From Anaerocolumna sp. AGMB13020 (GTDB lineage: Bacteria > Bacillota > Clostridia > Lachnospirales > Lachnospiraceae), in contig NZ_CP136910.1 of NCBI RefSeq assembly GCF_033100115.1, positions 1,860,001 to 1,924,000 of the forward strand: a stretch of DNA of 64,000 bases, given 5' to 3'. A program made the translations under genes and the position numbers. Positions 8,363-16,284 of this stretch are shown here, piece by piece. The notes under the pieces were generated by a model. It saw nothing but the letters and a program-made list of their open reading frames with translations, was not told where the DNA came from and searched no databases. Position 1 is the stretch's first letter. Each line of letters begins with the position of its first letter.

Positions 8363-9546
8363 CCCGCAGCTTCGCTGACCAACCTTCTGTTCTTTGCCTC
8401 ATAGAGGTTAAAAACCAGGATTCCTAAAAGCATCAGGACTGCCGTACCAAGATACATCCATCGATAGCTGTAAGCTTCCGAGATTCTTCCCCCCAGTACC
8501 GGTCCCAGCCCCTGACCGATATCTGCACCGATAAAGTAGGTACTGGTTGCAATTCCGACCCTTGCAGGCTCTACCTTCCGGATACAGGCCGATTGCAGTG
8601 AAATCTGACCGCCCCCCTGACCGGCTGCTTTTAAGACTCCTGCTGCCAGAAATAGCAGAAGCCCCTGGGAAATACCGAGAAAGAACATGGAAACCGCGGT
8701 AAGCGCCAGCGAAATATTCACGATAATCCCAAGGCCAATCCTGTCGATCACCCTGCCCATCAGCAGCCGCATCACCAGAAGTACCACCGCATTAACCGTA
8801 AAGAAAATGCCGATACCGGAGATATTCCTCTCCTCTCCCACAAGCACCAGAAATGAAGTGGTAACACCATTTCCTAATGAAAACAAGCCTCCAACCAAAG
8901 CATATACCAGACACTCCTTCGCCAGAATATTCTTTCTGCTAAAGGGCCTTTTCTCCTTAAAAGCCTTCTCAGTTCCTGGTTTTCTCCTTTTTATCAGAAG
9001 CAAGAGTCCCACTGACAATAAGGTTAAACCAGCAATTAGAAAGAACAGGGATTGATATCCCAAACGTCCTTTTATGGCAATACCGGCATTGGGTCCAATA
9101 ATCTGAGCAACAATCTGACCCAGTCCGAAATATCCAATACCTTCTCCCAGACGCTTTTCCGGCAGGACTTCACTTATCAGTACAAGAATGGCAGTACCAT
9201 TGATTCCAAAGGCCATACCATGGAGAATACGGAAAAAGAGCATGACAGCGATGTTGGGTGCTATGGCATACCCTGCAAAGGACACTCCCATAAGCAGAGT
9301 GGAAAGAAGGCAGATATTTCTTTTGTCCAGAATATCCAGTGCCATTCCGCTAAAAGGTCTGATTACAAGTGCCGACAGGGAAAAAATCCCCGACAGGGTT
9401 CCTGCAAGGGTAAGCCCTGCACCCAGTGTTACCGCATAAGGGGATATAATGGTCGCAATCATACTATACCCCAGAGCTGTCAGCAGATTTATACAAGTCA
9501 GCAGTATGTAAGTGAGGCTGAACAGCCTTTGATTATCTTTATCCAC
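8356..9546 (-). CDS. MFS transporter
   Basis: A 396-residue major facilitator protein with about twelve membrane segments and a basic loop between helices 6 and 7 (LIKRRKPGTEKAFKEKR). The start is a GTG at 9546 after GGGGGAG. The gene follows the serine hydrolase by 10 bp and so belongs to the GH31-hydrolase-MFS operon. The fold resembles drug/sugar efflux carriers of the YfcJ/AraJ kind. In this context it may export or import a sugar or glycoside released by the operon enzymes; this is a guess from position only. Confidence 0.85.
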   Translation of the reverse strand: MDKDNQRLFSLTYILLTCINLLTALGYSMIATIISPYAVTLGAGLTLAGTLSGIFSLSALVIRPFSGMALDILDKRNICLLSTLLMGVSFAGYAIAPNIAVMLFFRILHGMAFGINGTAILVLISEVLPEKRLGEGIGYFGLGQIVAQIIGPNAGIAIKGRLGYQSLFFLIAGLTLLSVGLLLLIKRRKPGTEKAFKEKRPFSRKNILAKECLVYALVGGLFSLGNGVTTSFLVLVGEERNISGIGIFFTVNAVVLLVMRLLMGRVIDRIGLGIIVNISLALTAVSMFFLGISQGLLLFLAAGVLKAAGQGGGQISLQSACIRKVEPARVGIATSTYFIGADIGQGLGPVLGGRISEAYSYRWMYLGTAVLMLLGILVFNLYEAKNRRLVSEAAGI

Positions 9547-9556
9547 ATTCTCCCCC

Positions 9557-10729
9557 TTATCTTAGCAGGCCGTAGGCGGCAGCACGTATACGTGGATGAT
9601 AATATTCCTCTTTGCTTGGAATCAGGTTATGCATATACACAATAGACAGTCCCTCCTCCGGATCGGCCTCACACCAGGTTCCGAAACCTCCTGTCCAGCC
9701 AAAAGCCTGTAAGCTTCCGTTATGATGGCCTGCTCCCTGATTTAGCAGCGTCCGCACTCCATATCCATAGCCATAACCGGCATTGTATCCATTGCTGAAC
9801 TCCTTTAACTGTTCCTGGCTCAGAACATTGGTCCTCATCAGATCTATGGTCTTCCTGCCCATAAGCCGTTTCCCCTTATACTCACCGCCATTGGCAAGCA
9901 TCTGAGCCATCTTCGAATAATCATTGACTGTAGAGAACAGCCTTGCCCACCCGCATTGATGTTCAGGCCCGGGAATATGCTTCTCATCAAATGGTGTAAC
10001 CGCAGGAATCAGTTCCCCTTCTTCTGTTCTCTGATATAACGTTACCATCCGCTCCTGTATGTCTCCAAAATAATGAGCTCCTGTATCATTCATATCCAAA
10101 GGCTCGAACAACAGCTCACGAAATGCATCTTCAATGGCTTTGCCGCAGACTGCTTCCACAACTCCAGCTGCCAGTTCACTGGAGAAGCCATAGAGCCAAT
10201 GCTCTCCCGGCTCAAAAGCAAGAGGGACTTCTGCCATTACAGCAATATGTTCCCGGAGGGTATAATGTCCCTTTTCCCATAAGGGCTTCATGCATTTTTC
10301 CATTGCCTTAAGCACCGGTTCTTCGGAACCAGAAGGAAAATTACAATAGGGAAGCCCACATCGCATGGTAAGTAAATCACTGATGTTTATGGGTCGGAGA
10401 GTGGGCTGTATTGTAAAAGAACCATCCGGATGCCTTACAATCCTTTTGCTGTCCTTCCATTCGGGAAAATAGTCTGAAACGGGGTCTGTCAATAGAAATT
10501 TCCCTCTCTCATAGAGCATCATAAGAACGGTATACAAAGGCAGCTTGGACAGAGATGCCTGTCGGAAAACGGATGCTTTGCTGACCTTCTTTCCTGATGT
10601 TATATCACTGCAGCCGAAATAACCTTCATACAAGGTTATCCCACGCTGTTTTATTTCCAATCCGCAGCCTGACAGCCCTTTCTCCACGAAGCTTCTGAGC
10701 AGGCAGTCGATATCAGTTACATTTGACAT
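9557..10729 (-). CDS. Beta-lactamase-fold serine hydrolase/esterase
   Basis: A 390-residue class C beta-lactamase-like protein (EstB/PBP4* type). The SxxK motif is SLSK (Ser59, Lys62), and Tyr180 in HWLYGFSSE fits the YxN/YxS position. There is no signal peptide, so a cytoplasmic esterase is more likely than an antibiotic-resistance enzyme. Its first codons overlap the end of the upstream GH31 gene by 17 bp and it has GGGAG ahead of the ATG, which points to translational coupling. It probably removes ester groups from oligosaccharides that the GH31 enzyme then attacks. Confidence 0.83.
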   Translation of the reverse strand: MSNVTDIDCLLRSFVEKGLSGCGLEIKQRGITLYEGYFGCSDITSGKKVSKASVFRQASLSKLPLYTVLMMLYERGKFLLTDPVSDYFPEWKDSKRIVRHPDGSFTIQPTLRPINISDLLTMRCGLPYCNFPSGSEEPVLKAMEKCMKPLWEKGHYTLREHIAVMAEVPLAFEPGEHWLYGFSSELAAGVVEAVCGKAIEDAFRELLFEPLDMNDTGAHYFGDIQERMVTLYQRTEEGELIPAVTPFDEKHIPGPEHQCGWARLFSTVNDYSKMAQMLANGGEYKGKRLMGRKTIDLMRTNVLSQEQLKEFSNGYNAGYGYGYGVRTLLNQGAGHHNGSLQAFGWTGGFGTWCEADPEEGLSIVYMHNLIPSKEEYYHPRIRAAAYGLLR

Positions 10730-13097
10730 AAGCTTCTTCTCCCTTATAAGTAATATTATTTATCTCACTAACTTTTCCATCCTCGATAAATCTCACCCTG
10801 AAATCTGTCTGATATGGATAACTCCCCTCTGCTTTTCCAAAGGTCAGCATCCTTTCTTTGTCCCGGTAGGATAAGGGAATGCAGGAGTAGTTACCATTTT
10901 CATAGGAATAATTATCTCCTTCATCGTTATACAGTCTGAACGCACCATCCGCTCCCATATACACCAGCAGCTCCGATACCATTCCTCCGTATTCCTCTGC
11001 ATATTTCCCAGGTACAGACAGTGGGAGAATCGACCCGCTTCTTACAAAGACCGGTATGATATCCAGCTCCGCTGCCGCCACTATGGTCTGCCCGCCCTCA
11101 TAACTCCTTCCAGTCCAGTAATCATACCAAAGAGCTTTGGCAGGCAGATATACTTCTCGTTCTTTGGGTATAGCCTTTAAGGGTTGGCTGTCGGCCCCGT
11201 AATACATAGGCACCGTAACCGGACAGATCAGCAAAGCTCTTCCAAATAAATAGGAATCACTGAGCTCTTTCACATTTTTATCCTCCGGAAAATCAAACAA
11301 CAGACTGCGTATCATGACTGCATTGTCAAAATGAACTGCCGCTGCCAGAGAGTAAATATAGGGAAGCAGCTGATAACGCAATCGGATAAATTTTACGATT
11401 ATGTCATAGAACCTTTCTCCCGGAGAACCAAAATTCCAGGGTTCCCTGGGTGTATCGGTGCCGTGCGCACGAAACATCGGCAGGAAGGTCCCATATTGAA
11501 ACCACCTTATGTATAGTTCCCTGTAGCCCAGATCATGTACACCGTCATTATAGTCTCCGTCCCAGAACCAAAGCTTATTGGGATTTCCACTGCTTCCGCA
11601 GCCTCTGTTCTCCCATTTATCCTTCACCGTAAAGAAAGCACCGATATCCAGCGTCCAATATGGGATGCCGGTCATGGAAATCTTTATTCCTTCCGTAATC
11701 TGTTTCTTTAAGGTAGACCATTTCGCACTGATGTCTCCGGACCAGAGAATGGTTCCGTACTTCTGACCTGATACACAGGAGGACCTGGTCAGATTAACCA
11801 CCCGTTTTGCCCCGGTGCAACGACGCCAGTTCTCATAAATTCCTTTTGCATGGAGCAGCCCAAAGCTGTTAAGCCGGGTCCATTCAATGGACTTTTTGGC
11901 TTCCTCTGTTACCAGCCTGAAACGCTGTTCCTCTTCCTTTTTCTTCTCTCCGTTCCAATCCGAGTCGGTAAAAGGCTCTGAATTATCACACCACCAGGCA
12001 TCTGTTCCGGACTGAAACCACTCCTCTTCACACTGTTTCCAATAAATCTCCCTGGCGGTCTCATCATATGCATTGTAAATCGAGGAGTTTGGGAGGAGGA
12101 GATTCTTTTCTTTGAATTCCCCCAGGTTCTTACCCCCTTCCGACATATTGGGCCAGATGGAAACCATGAGTTTTACCTGCTGCTTGTGGAGATCGTCAAT
12201 CAGTTTCCTGGTATCAGGATACCTTCTTTTATCCGTTGTCTTTTCCCCCCACAAACCATTTTCCCAAGTCAGCCAGTCCTGCACAATACAATCCAGGGGT
12301 ATTCCAAGCTCACGAAAATGCTTTACCACCTCCAGAAGTTCCTCTGCGGATTGATAACGTTCCTTGCTCTGAATATATCCGAAAGCCCACCTTGGCAGCA
12401 GGGGTGCTCTGCCTGTAAGCTCACGCAGCGACTTTTGAATTTCTTCCAGATTTTTACCAGTTATAATATAATAAGACAGGTACTTGACCGTATCTATTGT
12501 AAAATGGACCCTGTTGTCTTCACTTTCAAAGGTCATAGCACTTTCCGAATCAATAAAAATACCATAATTACGTGAAGAAAGCAGCACAGGCATGCTGATT
12601 TTCATATTAGCCTGAAACAGATACTCTTTCTGGTTCCGGTAATTATATATTCCATCCTCGTGCTGCCCGAGCCCATAAAGACACTCCTCTCCTGATATTT
12701 CAAAGGTCAGTCTGCCTTCATAGGCCTCTCCTGCATATTCCTCTCCGACCGTATCGAGATAGGTTACCTCTCCGTTTGCTGTATGTTTTTGGCGGAAGGC
12801 GGAGGTCTCTGCTTTTTGATATCGATAGATTTTCTTCTCTATAAGACTGTGTCCCACCTCTTTTACTGCAACTTCCCCCTGGTTATTCCAAATAAGCAGG
12901 CTGCCATCCTCAGAATACTCCGGTTCATTCACAGGTTCTCTGCCGGTATCTTTTTCTTCTATCTTTTCAACCAGGATACTTTCTATAGGCTCTTCCTGAA
13001 TACAGGTGTGAACGATATGAAGGATATTTTTGTTCACCCTTTTTATACCGGTAAACAGCTCCCTTTCGCTGCTGCCATTTTTTATTTCTGAATACAT
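10713..13097 (-). CDS. GH31 glycoside hydrolase (alpha-xylosidase or alpha-glucosidase)
   Basis: A 794-residue retaining GH31 enzyme. The order is an N-terminal beta-sandwich (about 60-230), a TIM barrel with VQDWLTWENGLWG, the nucleophile motif GTDAWWCDNSEP (Asp371), the acid/base in ILWSGDIS (Asp455), and distal beta domains of the DUF5110 type. An insert of about 65 residues lies between nucleophile and acid/base. No signal peptide is present. It is the first gene of an operon with an esterase and an MFS carrier, downstream of an AraC regulator. Alpha-xylosidase activity on xyloglucan or glucuronoxylan fragments is plausible; alpha-glucosidase cannot be excluded from sequence. Confidence 0.88.
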   Translation of the reverse strand: MYSEIKNGSSERELFTGIKRVNKNILHIVHTCIQEEPIESILVEKIEEKDTGREPVNEPEYSEDGSLLIWNNQGEVAVKEVGHSLIEKKIYRYQKAETSAFRQKHTANGEVTYLDTVGEEYAGEAYEGRLTFEISGEECLYGLGQHEDGIYNYRNQKEYLFQANMKISMPVLLSSRNYGIFIDSESAMTFESEDNRVHFTIDTVKYLSYYIITGKNLEEIQKSLRELTGRAPLLPRWAFGYIQSKERYQSAEELLEVVKHFRELGIPLDCIVQDWLTWENGLWGEKTTDKRRYPDTRKLIDDLHKQQVKLMVSIWPNMSEGGKNLGEFKEKNLLLPNSSIYNAYDETAREIYWKQCEEEWFQSGTDAWWCDNSEPFTDSDWNGEKKKEEEQRFRLVTEEAKKSIEWTRLNSFGLLHAKGIYENWRRCTGAKRVVNLTRSSCVSGQKYGTILWSGDISAKWSTLKKQITEGIKISMTGIPYWTLDIGAFFTVKDKWENRGCGSSGNPNKLWFWDGDYNDGVHDLGYRELYIRWFQYGTFLPMFRAHGTDTPREPWNFGSPGERFYDIIVKFIRLRYQLLPYIYSLAAAVHFDNAVMIRSLLFDFPEDKNVKELSDSYLFGRALLICPVTVPMYYGADSQPLKAIPKEREVYLPAKALWYDYWTGRSYEGGQTIVAAAELDIIPVFVRSGSILPLSVPGKYAEEYGGMVSELLVYMGADGAFRLYNDEGDNYSYENGNYSCIPLSYRDKERMLTFGKAEGSYPYQTDFRVRFIEDGKVSEINNITYKGEEAYVKCN

Positions 13098-13155
13098 AAA
13101 GGTCTCTCCTCTACTATCTATATTTAGACGAAATTACTGCATTTTAATATCCAAT

Positions 13156-13200
13156 CTGGAGAGTCAAAAGTTTTGGTTGGCTTAACTTTTGACTCTCCAG
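13156..13200 (-). other. Perfect 17-bp stem-loop at the start of the GH31 operon leader
   Basis: CTGGAGAGTCAAAAGTT pairs perfectly with its complement across an 11-base loop. With the predicted transcript start near 13209 the hairpin would occupy roughly +10 to +54 of the mRNA. There is no T-run on the minus side, so a simple terminator is unlikely; a 5' stabilising stem or a regulatory structure is possible. It could also end the AraC gene transcript. Confidence 0.75.
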
Positions 13201-13215
13201 TATCCAATAAATAGA

Positions 13216-13244
13216 ATTATAAATTAATGGTAAAAGTCTTACAA
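13216..13244 (-). promoter_or_regulatory. Sigma-A promoter of the GH31-esterase-MFS operon
   Basis: Minus-strand -10 TATAAT (13216-13221) and a weak -35 TTGTAA (13239-13244) with a 17-bp spacer, about 120 bp ahead of the GH31 start codon. The weak -35 fits an activator-dependent promoter. Confidence 0.7.
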
Positions 13245-13274
13245 TGATGTATCAAATCAATTAATTGATGTATC
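13245..13274 (-). promoter_or_regulatory. Direct-repeat operator, likely AraC-type site
   Basis: The 9-mer TGATGTATC occurs at 13245-13253 and again at 13266-13274, 21 bp apart (two helical turns), in the same orientation. The proximal copy directly abuts the -35 box. Direct half-sites at this spacing next to -35 are the classic layout for AraC-family activators, and such a regulator is encoded 25 bp away. Confidence 0.65.
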
Positions 13275-13298
13275 CTATTATTTATGAAACTCCTGCTC

Positions 13299-14087
13299 TT
13301 ACTTATTTTGCAGAGGAGGTATTGCATGGGGAAGTTTTCGGAATTGGTTTGGCGTGACTCCGGTAGTCTTCTTGAATTGACGAAAAAAATGTTCAATGTT
13401 GCGGTATCCGCATAAGGTTATAATCTCAGCTATTGTGTACTGATCGTATACCAGGTATTTTTTGGCCAGATTGATCCTGCTGTTGATAACATCCTCCATA
13501 CAGGTAACACCAAAAGTATTCTTATAAATATCCTGCATATAACCAACACTGATATTCAGTTTCTCCGCCATTTTGCTGACAGTCCATTCCTCATAGGGTC
13601 TGTGATAGATGTCCATTTTCAGTTCCTTTAGATTCTTTAACAAAGGTGTCACTGTTTTATAATCATAGGATTCCAATAATTTGTTGAACAATATTCGAAA
13701 AAGATTGTCAATGGTTATATCCTTAAAGCTGTTATTCAAAATGTGTTCCGTAACCAGCAATTGGTATAACTTATGACAGTAAGAGGGATCGTGTATCTGA
13801 AATGGTACCCCGCACTGTATCGGGGTTGTTATGACATAATTTTCATCGGTATAAAAACGGATCCAGTCATTGGCATACCTTTCTCCACAGGCACGGTAGT
13901 ATATCCTTTGCTTTGGCTTGTACAGTATGGCACAGTTTGAAGGATATTCCCGGCAGGTATTCTCCACCATAAATACAGCAGGAGTCTGGGTCAGCAATAG
14001 CAACCAGCAATCATGCCCTTCCGGTATGTCAAAAACAAAATCACTTGTATGAGAAGCATCGTATTCTGTATAATCAATGTGTATCAT
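13299..14087 (-). CDS. AraC-family transcriptional regulator
   Basis: A 262-residue protein with an N-terminal sugar-sensing beta domain (about 1-130) and a C-terminal pair of helix-turn-helix motifs (about 165-255) containing WTVSKMAEKLNISVGYMQDI and CGYRNIEHFFRQFKKTTGVT. The start ATG has GGGAGG six bases upstream. The gene lies in the same orientation just upstream of the GH31 operon. The direct-repeat site between them makes it the obvious activator of that operon in response to a sugar; that link is inferred from position and site layout. Confidence 0.9.
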   Translation of the reverse strand: MIHIDYTEYDASHTSDFVFDIPEGHDCWLLLLTQTPAVFMVENTCREYPSNCAILYKPKQRIYYRACGERYANDWIRFYTDENYVITTPIQCGVPFQIHDPSYCHKLYQLLVTEHILNNSFKDITIDNLFRILFNKLLESYDYKTVTPLLKNLKELKMDIYHRPYEEWTVSKMAEKLNISVGYMQDIYKNTFGVTCMEDVINSRINLAKKYLVYDQYTIAEIITLCGYRNIEHFFRQFKKTTGVTPNQFRKLPHAIPPLQNK

Positions 14088-14282
14088 TTCCTTCCTCCCT
14101 ATATCATCGGTTAATGACCTCTGATTGCCCTTGCGTTGATATCTCTATTCTAACATAAACAGATAGTGAAATAAAATAGTTAATTTATTGATTAAACAAA
14201 ATGAACCTCACGTGTAATTCCCCCTCAGCGTCTTAAAAGGAATCTCTTGTACTCTGCTATTAAAGCATTAAGTCCGCAGAAG
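14088..14282. other. Intergenic region ahead of the AraC gene
   Basis: AT-rich stretch that must hold the promoter of the AraC gene. I find no convincing -35/-10 pair, repeat or small gene in it. Confidence 0.4.
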
Positions 14283-14390
14283 AAAAAAGAAAGAAGAGCC
14301 CTTTGCTTCTCTGTCCAACCTGAGAAATTACCGGATTGTATCAGCAACAGAATACGCTTGCTGATACTGGACAGAAAAGAGAACTCTTCT
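14283..14390 (-). terminator. Long imperfect hairpin terminator after the GH43 gene
   Basis: On the minus strand AGAAGAG and CTGTCC-containing segments pair with GGACAG and CTCTTCT across an inner perfect stem (GTATCAGCAA with its complement). The structure ends in a run of mostly T (TTTCTTTTTTCTTCT). It begins about 10 bp beyond the stop codon of the GH43 gene. Confidence 0.75.
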
Positions 14391-14399
14391 TTTGTATAT

Positions 14400-16220
14400 T
14401 TACTCTACTATTATTTTTATCGATATTTCTTCTAAGTCTTTGCTCAGCTCCCTTTCTCCTGCCAGGTCAAACACGGGACGTCCTTTCCTGTCAAAATGCA
14501 CCCGGTGCATTGCCGTACATCTCTTTCCAAAGGGAACCAGTTCGGTTTCACCGTGATACAGAATCCAGGTACTTCCATCGTAATCCCGGAAGAAGGAATT
14601 ATGTCCAGGGCCATACACGCCTTCAATGGAATAATAGGATAAGACAGGAGTGGTAGCCTTCTTCCAGGCTGCTGCATCCAGATAATCGCTTCCCACCGGA
14701 ATACTCAATAAGCCCAGAGCGTAGGTATACCCACAGGCAGCTCCGCCTGAGTAGGCAATGTAAACCATATCCTCCGTAAGAAGCGGGTATGGTCCTTCGT
14801 TATTTATTGTTCCCTGTATGTTTTCCCAGCCATAAAGAGGTCTGGTCAATAACACTGGCTCGCTGGTCAGCACCGTTGGTTTCGACTCATCAACGGACGC
14901 AATATAGATCATGGAGCCTGTATCCATAGGTGTTCCGATTCCTTTCCGGTAAGACCAGAGGACGCAGACCTTTCCACCGGCATTGAAGTAAGTCATATCC
15001 AGGGTAATACCATCTTCTGCCAGATAGCTGCCGTCTGCTCTTCTTACCCTTACAGGTTCTTCCCAATCCTCTGAACGCAGGATATCTCCGCCCCTTTTCA
15101 GCTTCATCATATGACACTGGGGACTCCACTGCTTTCCGCTAACTGCAAAGAGTATATAAAGGTCCTCTCCGATGCAATGGAATTCCGGTGCCCAAAAGGT
15201 CTGAACAAAATTCTTCTCTTCGTTTTCGTCCAATATCAATACTTCCTTATAACCCTCTGCGAACAACCCCTCTACGTTCTCCGCTTCCCGTACAAAAATA
15301 CCGATATCATTTTTATTGTCGTTGGTGGCTACGTAATAATATTTCCCCTTCCAGGGTAAGATTACAGGATCAGCATATCCGCAGGCCAAAGGAAAAGGAT
15401 ATTCCTTCCGGCGGACTTTTCCGGAAAGCTCATAGGTTCCGGGTGTAGAAAAATCAATTTTTTCGTAATCCCAGTCCACCTGTTTTTCGGCAATAGAACC
15501 ATCGGAATAAACTGCTGACGCTTTTATATCCCTTACTTCATTCAGAGTATTTGCTTTTAAGCAGTCCACAACTTTGATTTCTGTATGCTGCAGGGGACTC
15601 CACCTGGAACTTATATGGTTTCCGGTTTCCCAGTCAACCTCTATACTATTTCCGGGATTCACTCCTGGTTGAAAGGCCTCTGGAGATATCCTCTCATCTT
15701 CCGTTATTTCCTCCGGTTCTGAGATACTGCCGGGCTCTGATAAATCTGTTAAGGTATTTCGATAGGATTTTCCCTTGCTGTCTTTCCATCTTATTTCATA
15801 AATCTTTTCTTCCGGAAGATAGCGGCACTGCACCTCTTTTACATACTCCTCCTTATGCAGCTTAAGCAATTGCTCTTCCCTGAAATCCGTCAGGTCATCG
15901 GATTGCCAGAAAAGGACATGTCCTCTGCTTTCCGGATCTGCCTCTCCCTGGCCGGTAACTCTTACTGCCAGAATACCAAAGGAACCCTCTGCCCCTTGAA
16001 ACAAATAAGGGTTCTTTAAACCTTTTTCCTTTATTACATTGTCCTCATTGATGGTAGCTTTGGCAAAAAGTATGCCATAATTCCTGTTCAGGGGTTGAAA
16101 CCTCTCCTCCCCTTTCTTACAGGCCAGATGAATGCTGTTACTTAAAGACTCCGTATAATCCTTCTCCGGGTCTCTGGTATAAACCATTATCTCCATAGCT
16201 TTCTCATATTGCTTCGTCAT
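14400..16220 (-). CDS. GH43 glycoside hydrolase with N-terminal accessory domains
   Basis: A 606-residue protein. I place the start at the ATG at 16220, five bases after GGAGG; an in-frame TTG 12 bp earlier overlaps that site. Residues 1-150 resemble a partial five-bladed propeller (SDDLTDF segment). About 200-275 is an Ig-like/Big_4-type domain ending in TPGTYELSG. The rest is a GH43 propeller with the catalytic base in ADPVIL (Asp284) and later EGPYP and GPGHNSFF segments typical of the family. No signal peptide. It probably removes arabinose or xylose from oligosaccharides, paired with the GH31 gene 64 bp upstream in the same operon. The odd N-terminal half-propeller may be a binding or relic domain. 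Confidence 0.82.
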   Translation of the reverse strand: MTKQYEKAMEIMVYTRDPEKDYTESLSNSIHLACKKGEERFQPLNRNYGILFAKATINEDNVIKEKGLKNPYLFQGAEGSFGILAVRVTGQGEADPESRGHVLFWQSDDLTDFREEQLLKLHKEEYVKEVQCRYLPEEKIYEIRWKDSKGKSYRNTLTDLSEPGSISEPEEITEDERISPEAFQPGVNPGNSIEVDWETGNHISSRWSPLQHTEIKVVDCLKANTLNEVRDIKASAVYSDGSIAEKQVDWDYEKIDFSTPGTYELSGKVRRKEYPFPLACGYADPVILPWKGKYYYVATNDNKNDIGIFVREAENVEGLFAEGYKEVLILDENEEKNFVQTFWAPEFHCIGEDLYILFAVSGKQWSPQCHMMKLKRGGDILRSEDWEEPVRVRRADGSYLAEDGITLDMTYFNAGGKVCVLWSYRKGIGTPMDTGSMIYIASVDESKPTVLTSEPVLLTRPLYGWENIQGTINNEGPYPLLTEDMVYIAYSGGAACGYTYALGLLSIPVGSDYLDAAAWKKATTPVLSYYSIEGVYGPGHNSFFRDYDGSTWILYHGETELVPFGKRCTAMHRVHFDRKGRPVFDLAGERELSKDLEEISIKIIVE

Positions 16221-16284
16221 GCTTACCTCCAAACTTATTTAAGAATATTCCCTCATTTTTCCCTGCCGTTTTTAACAATTGCGT

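Noticed and set aside
9557..10729. Antibiotic-resistance beta-lactamase
   Set aside because: No signal peptide, and its operon is one of sugar enzymes; esterase-type members of the same fold fit better.
13156..13200. Ordinary intrinsic terminator of the AraC gene
   Set aside because: No T-run follows on the minus strand and it lies downstream of the predicted promoter for the next operon; kept as a leader hairpin with that doubt stated.
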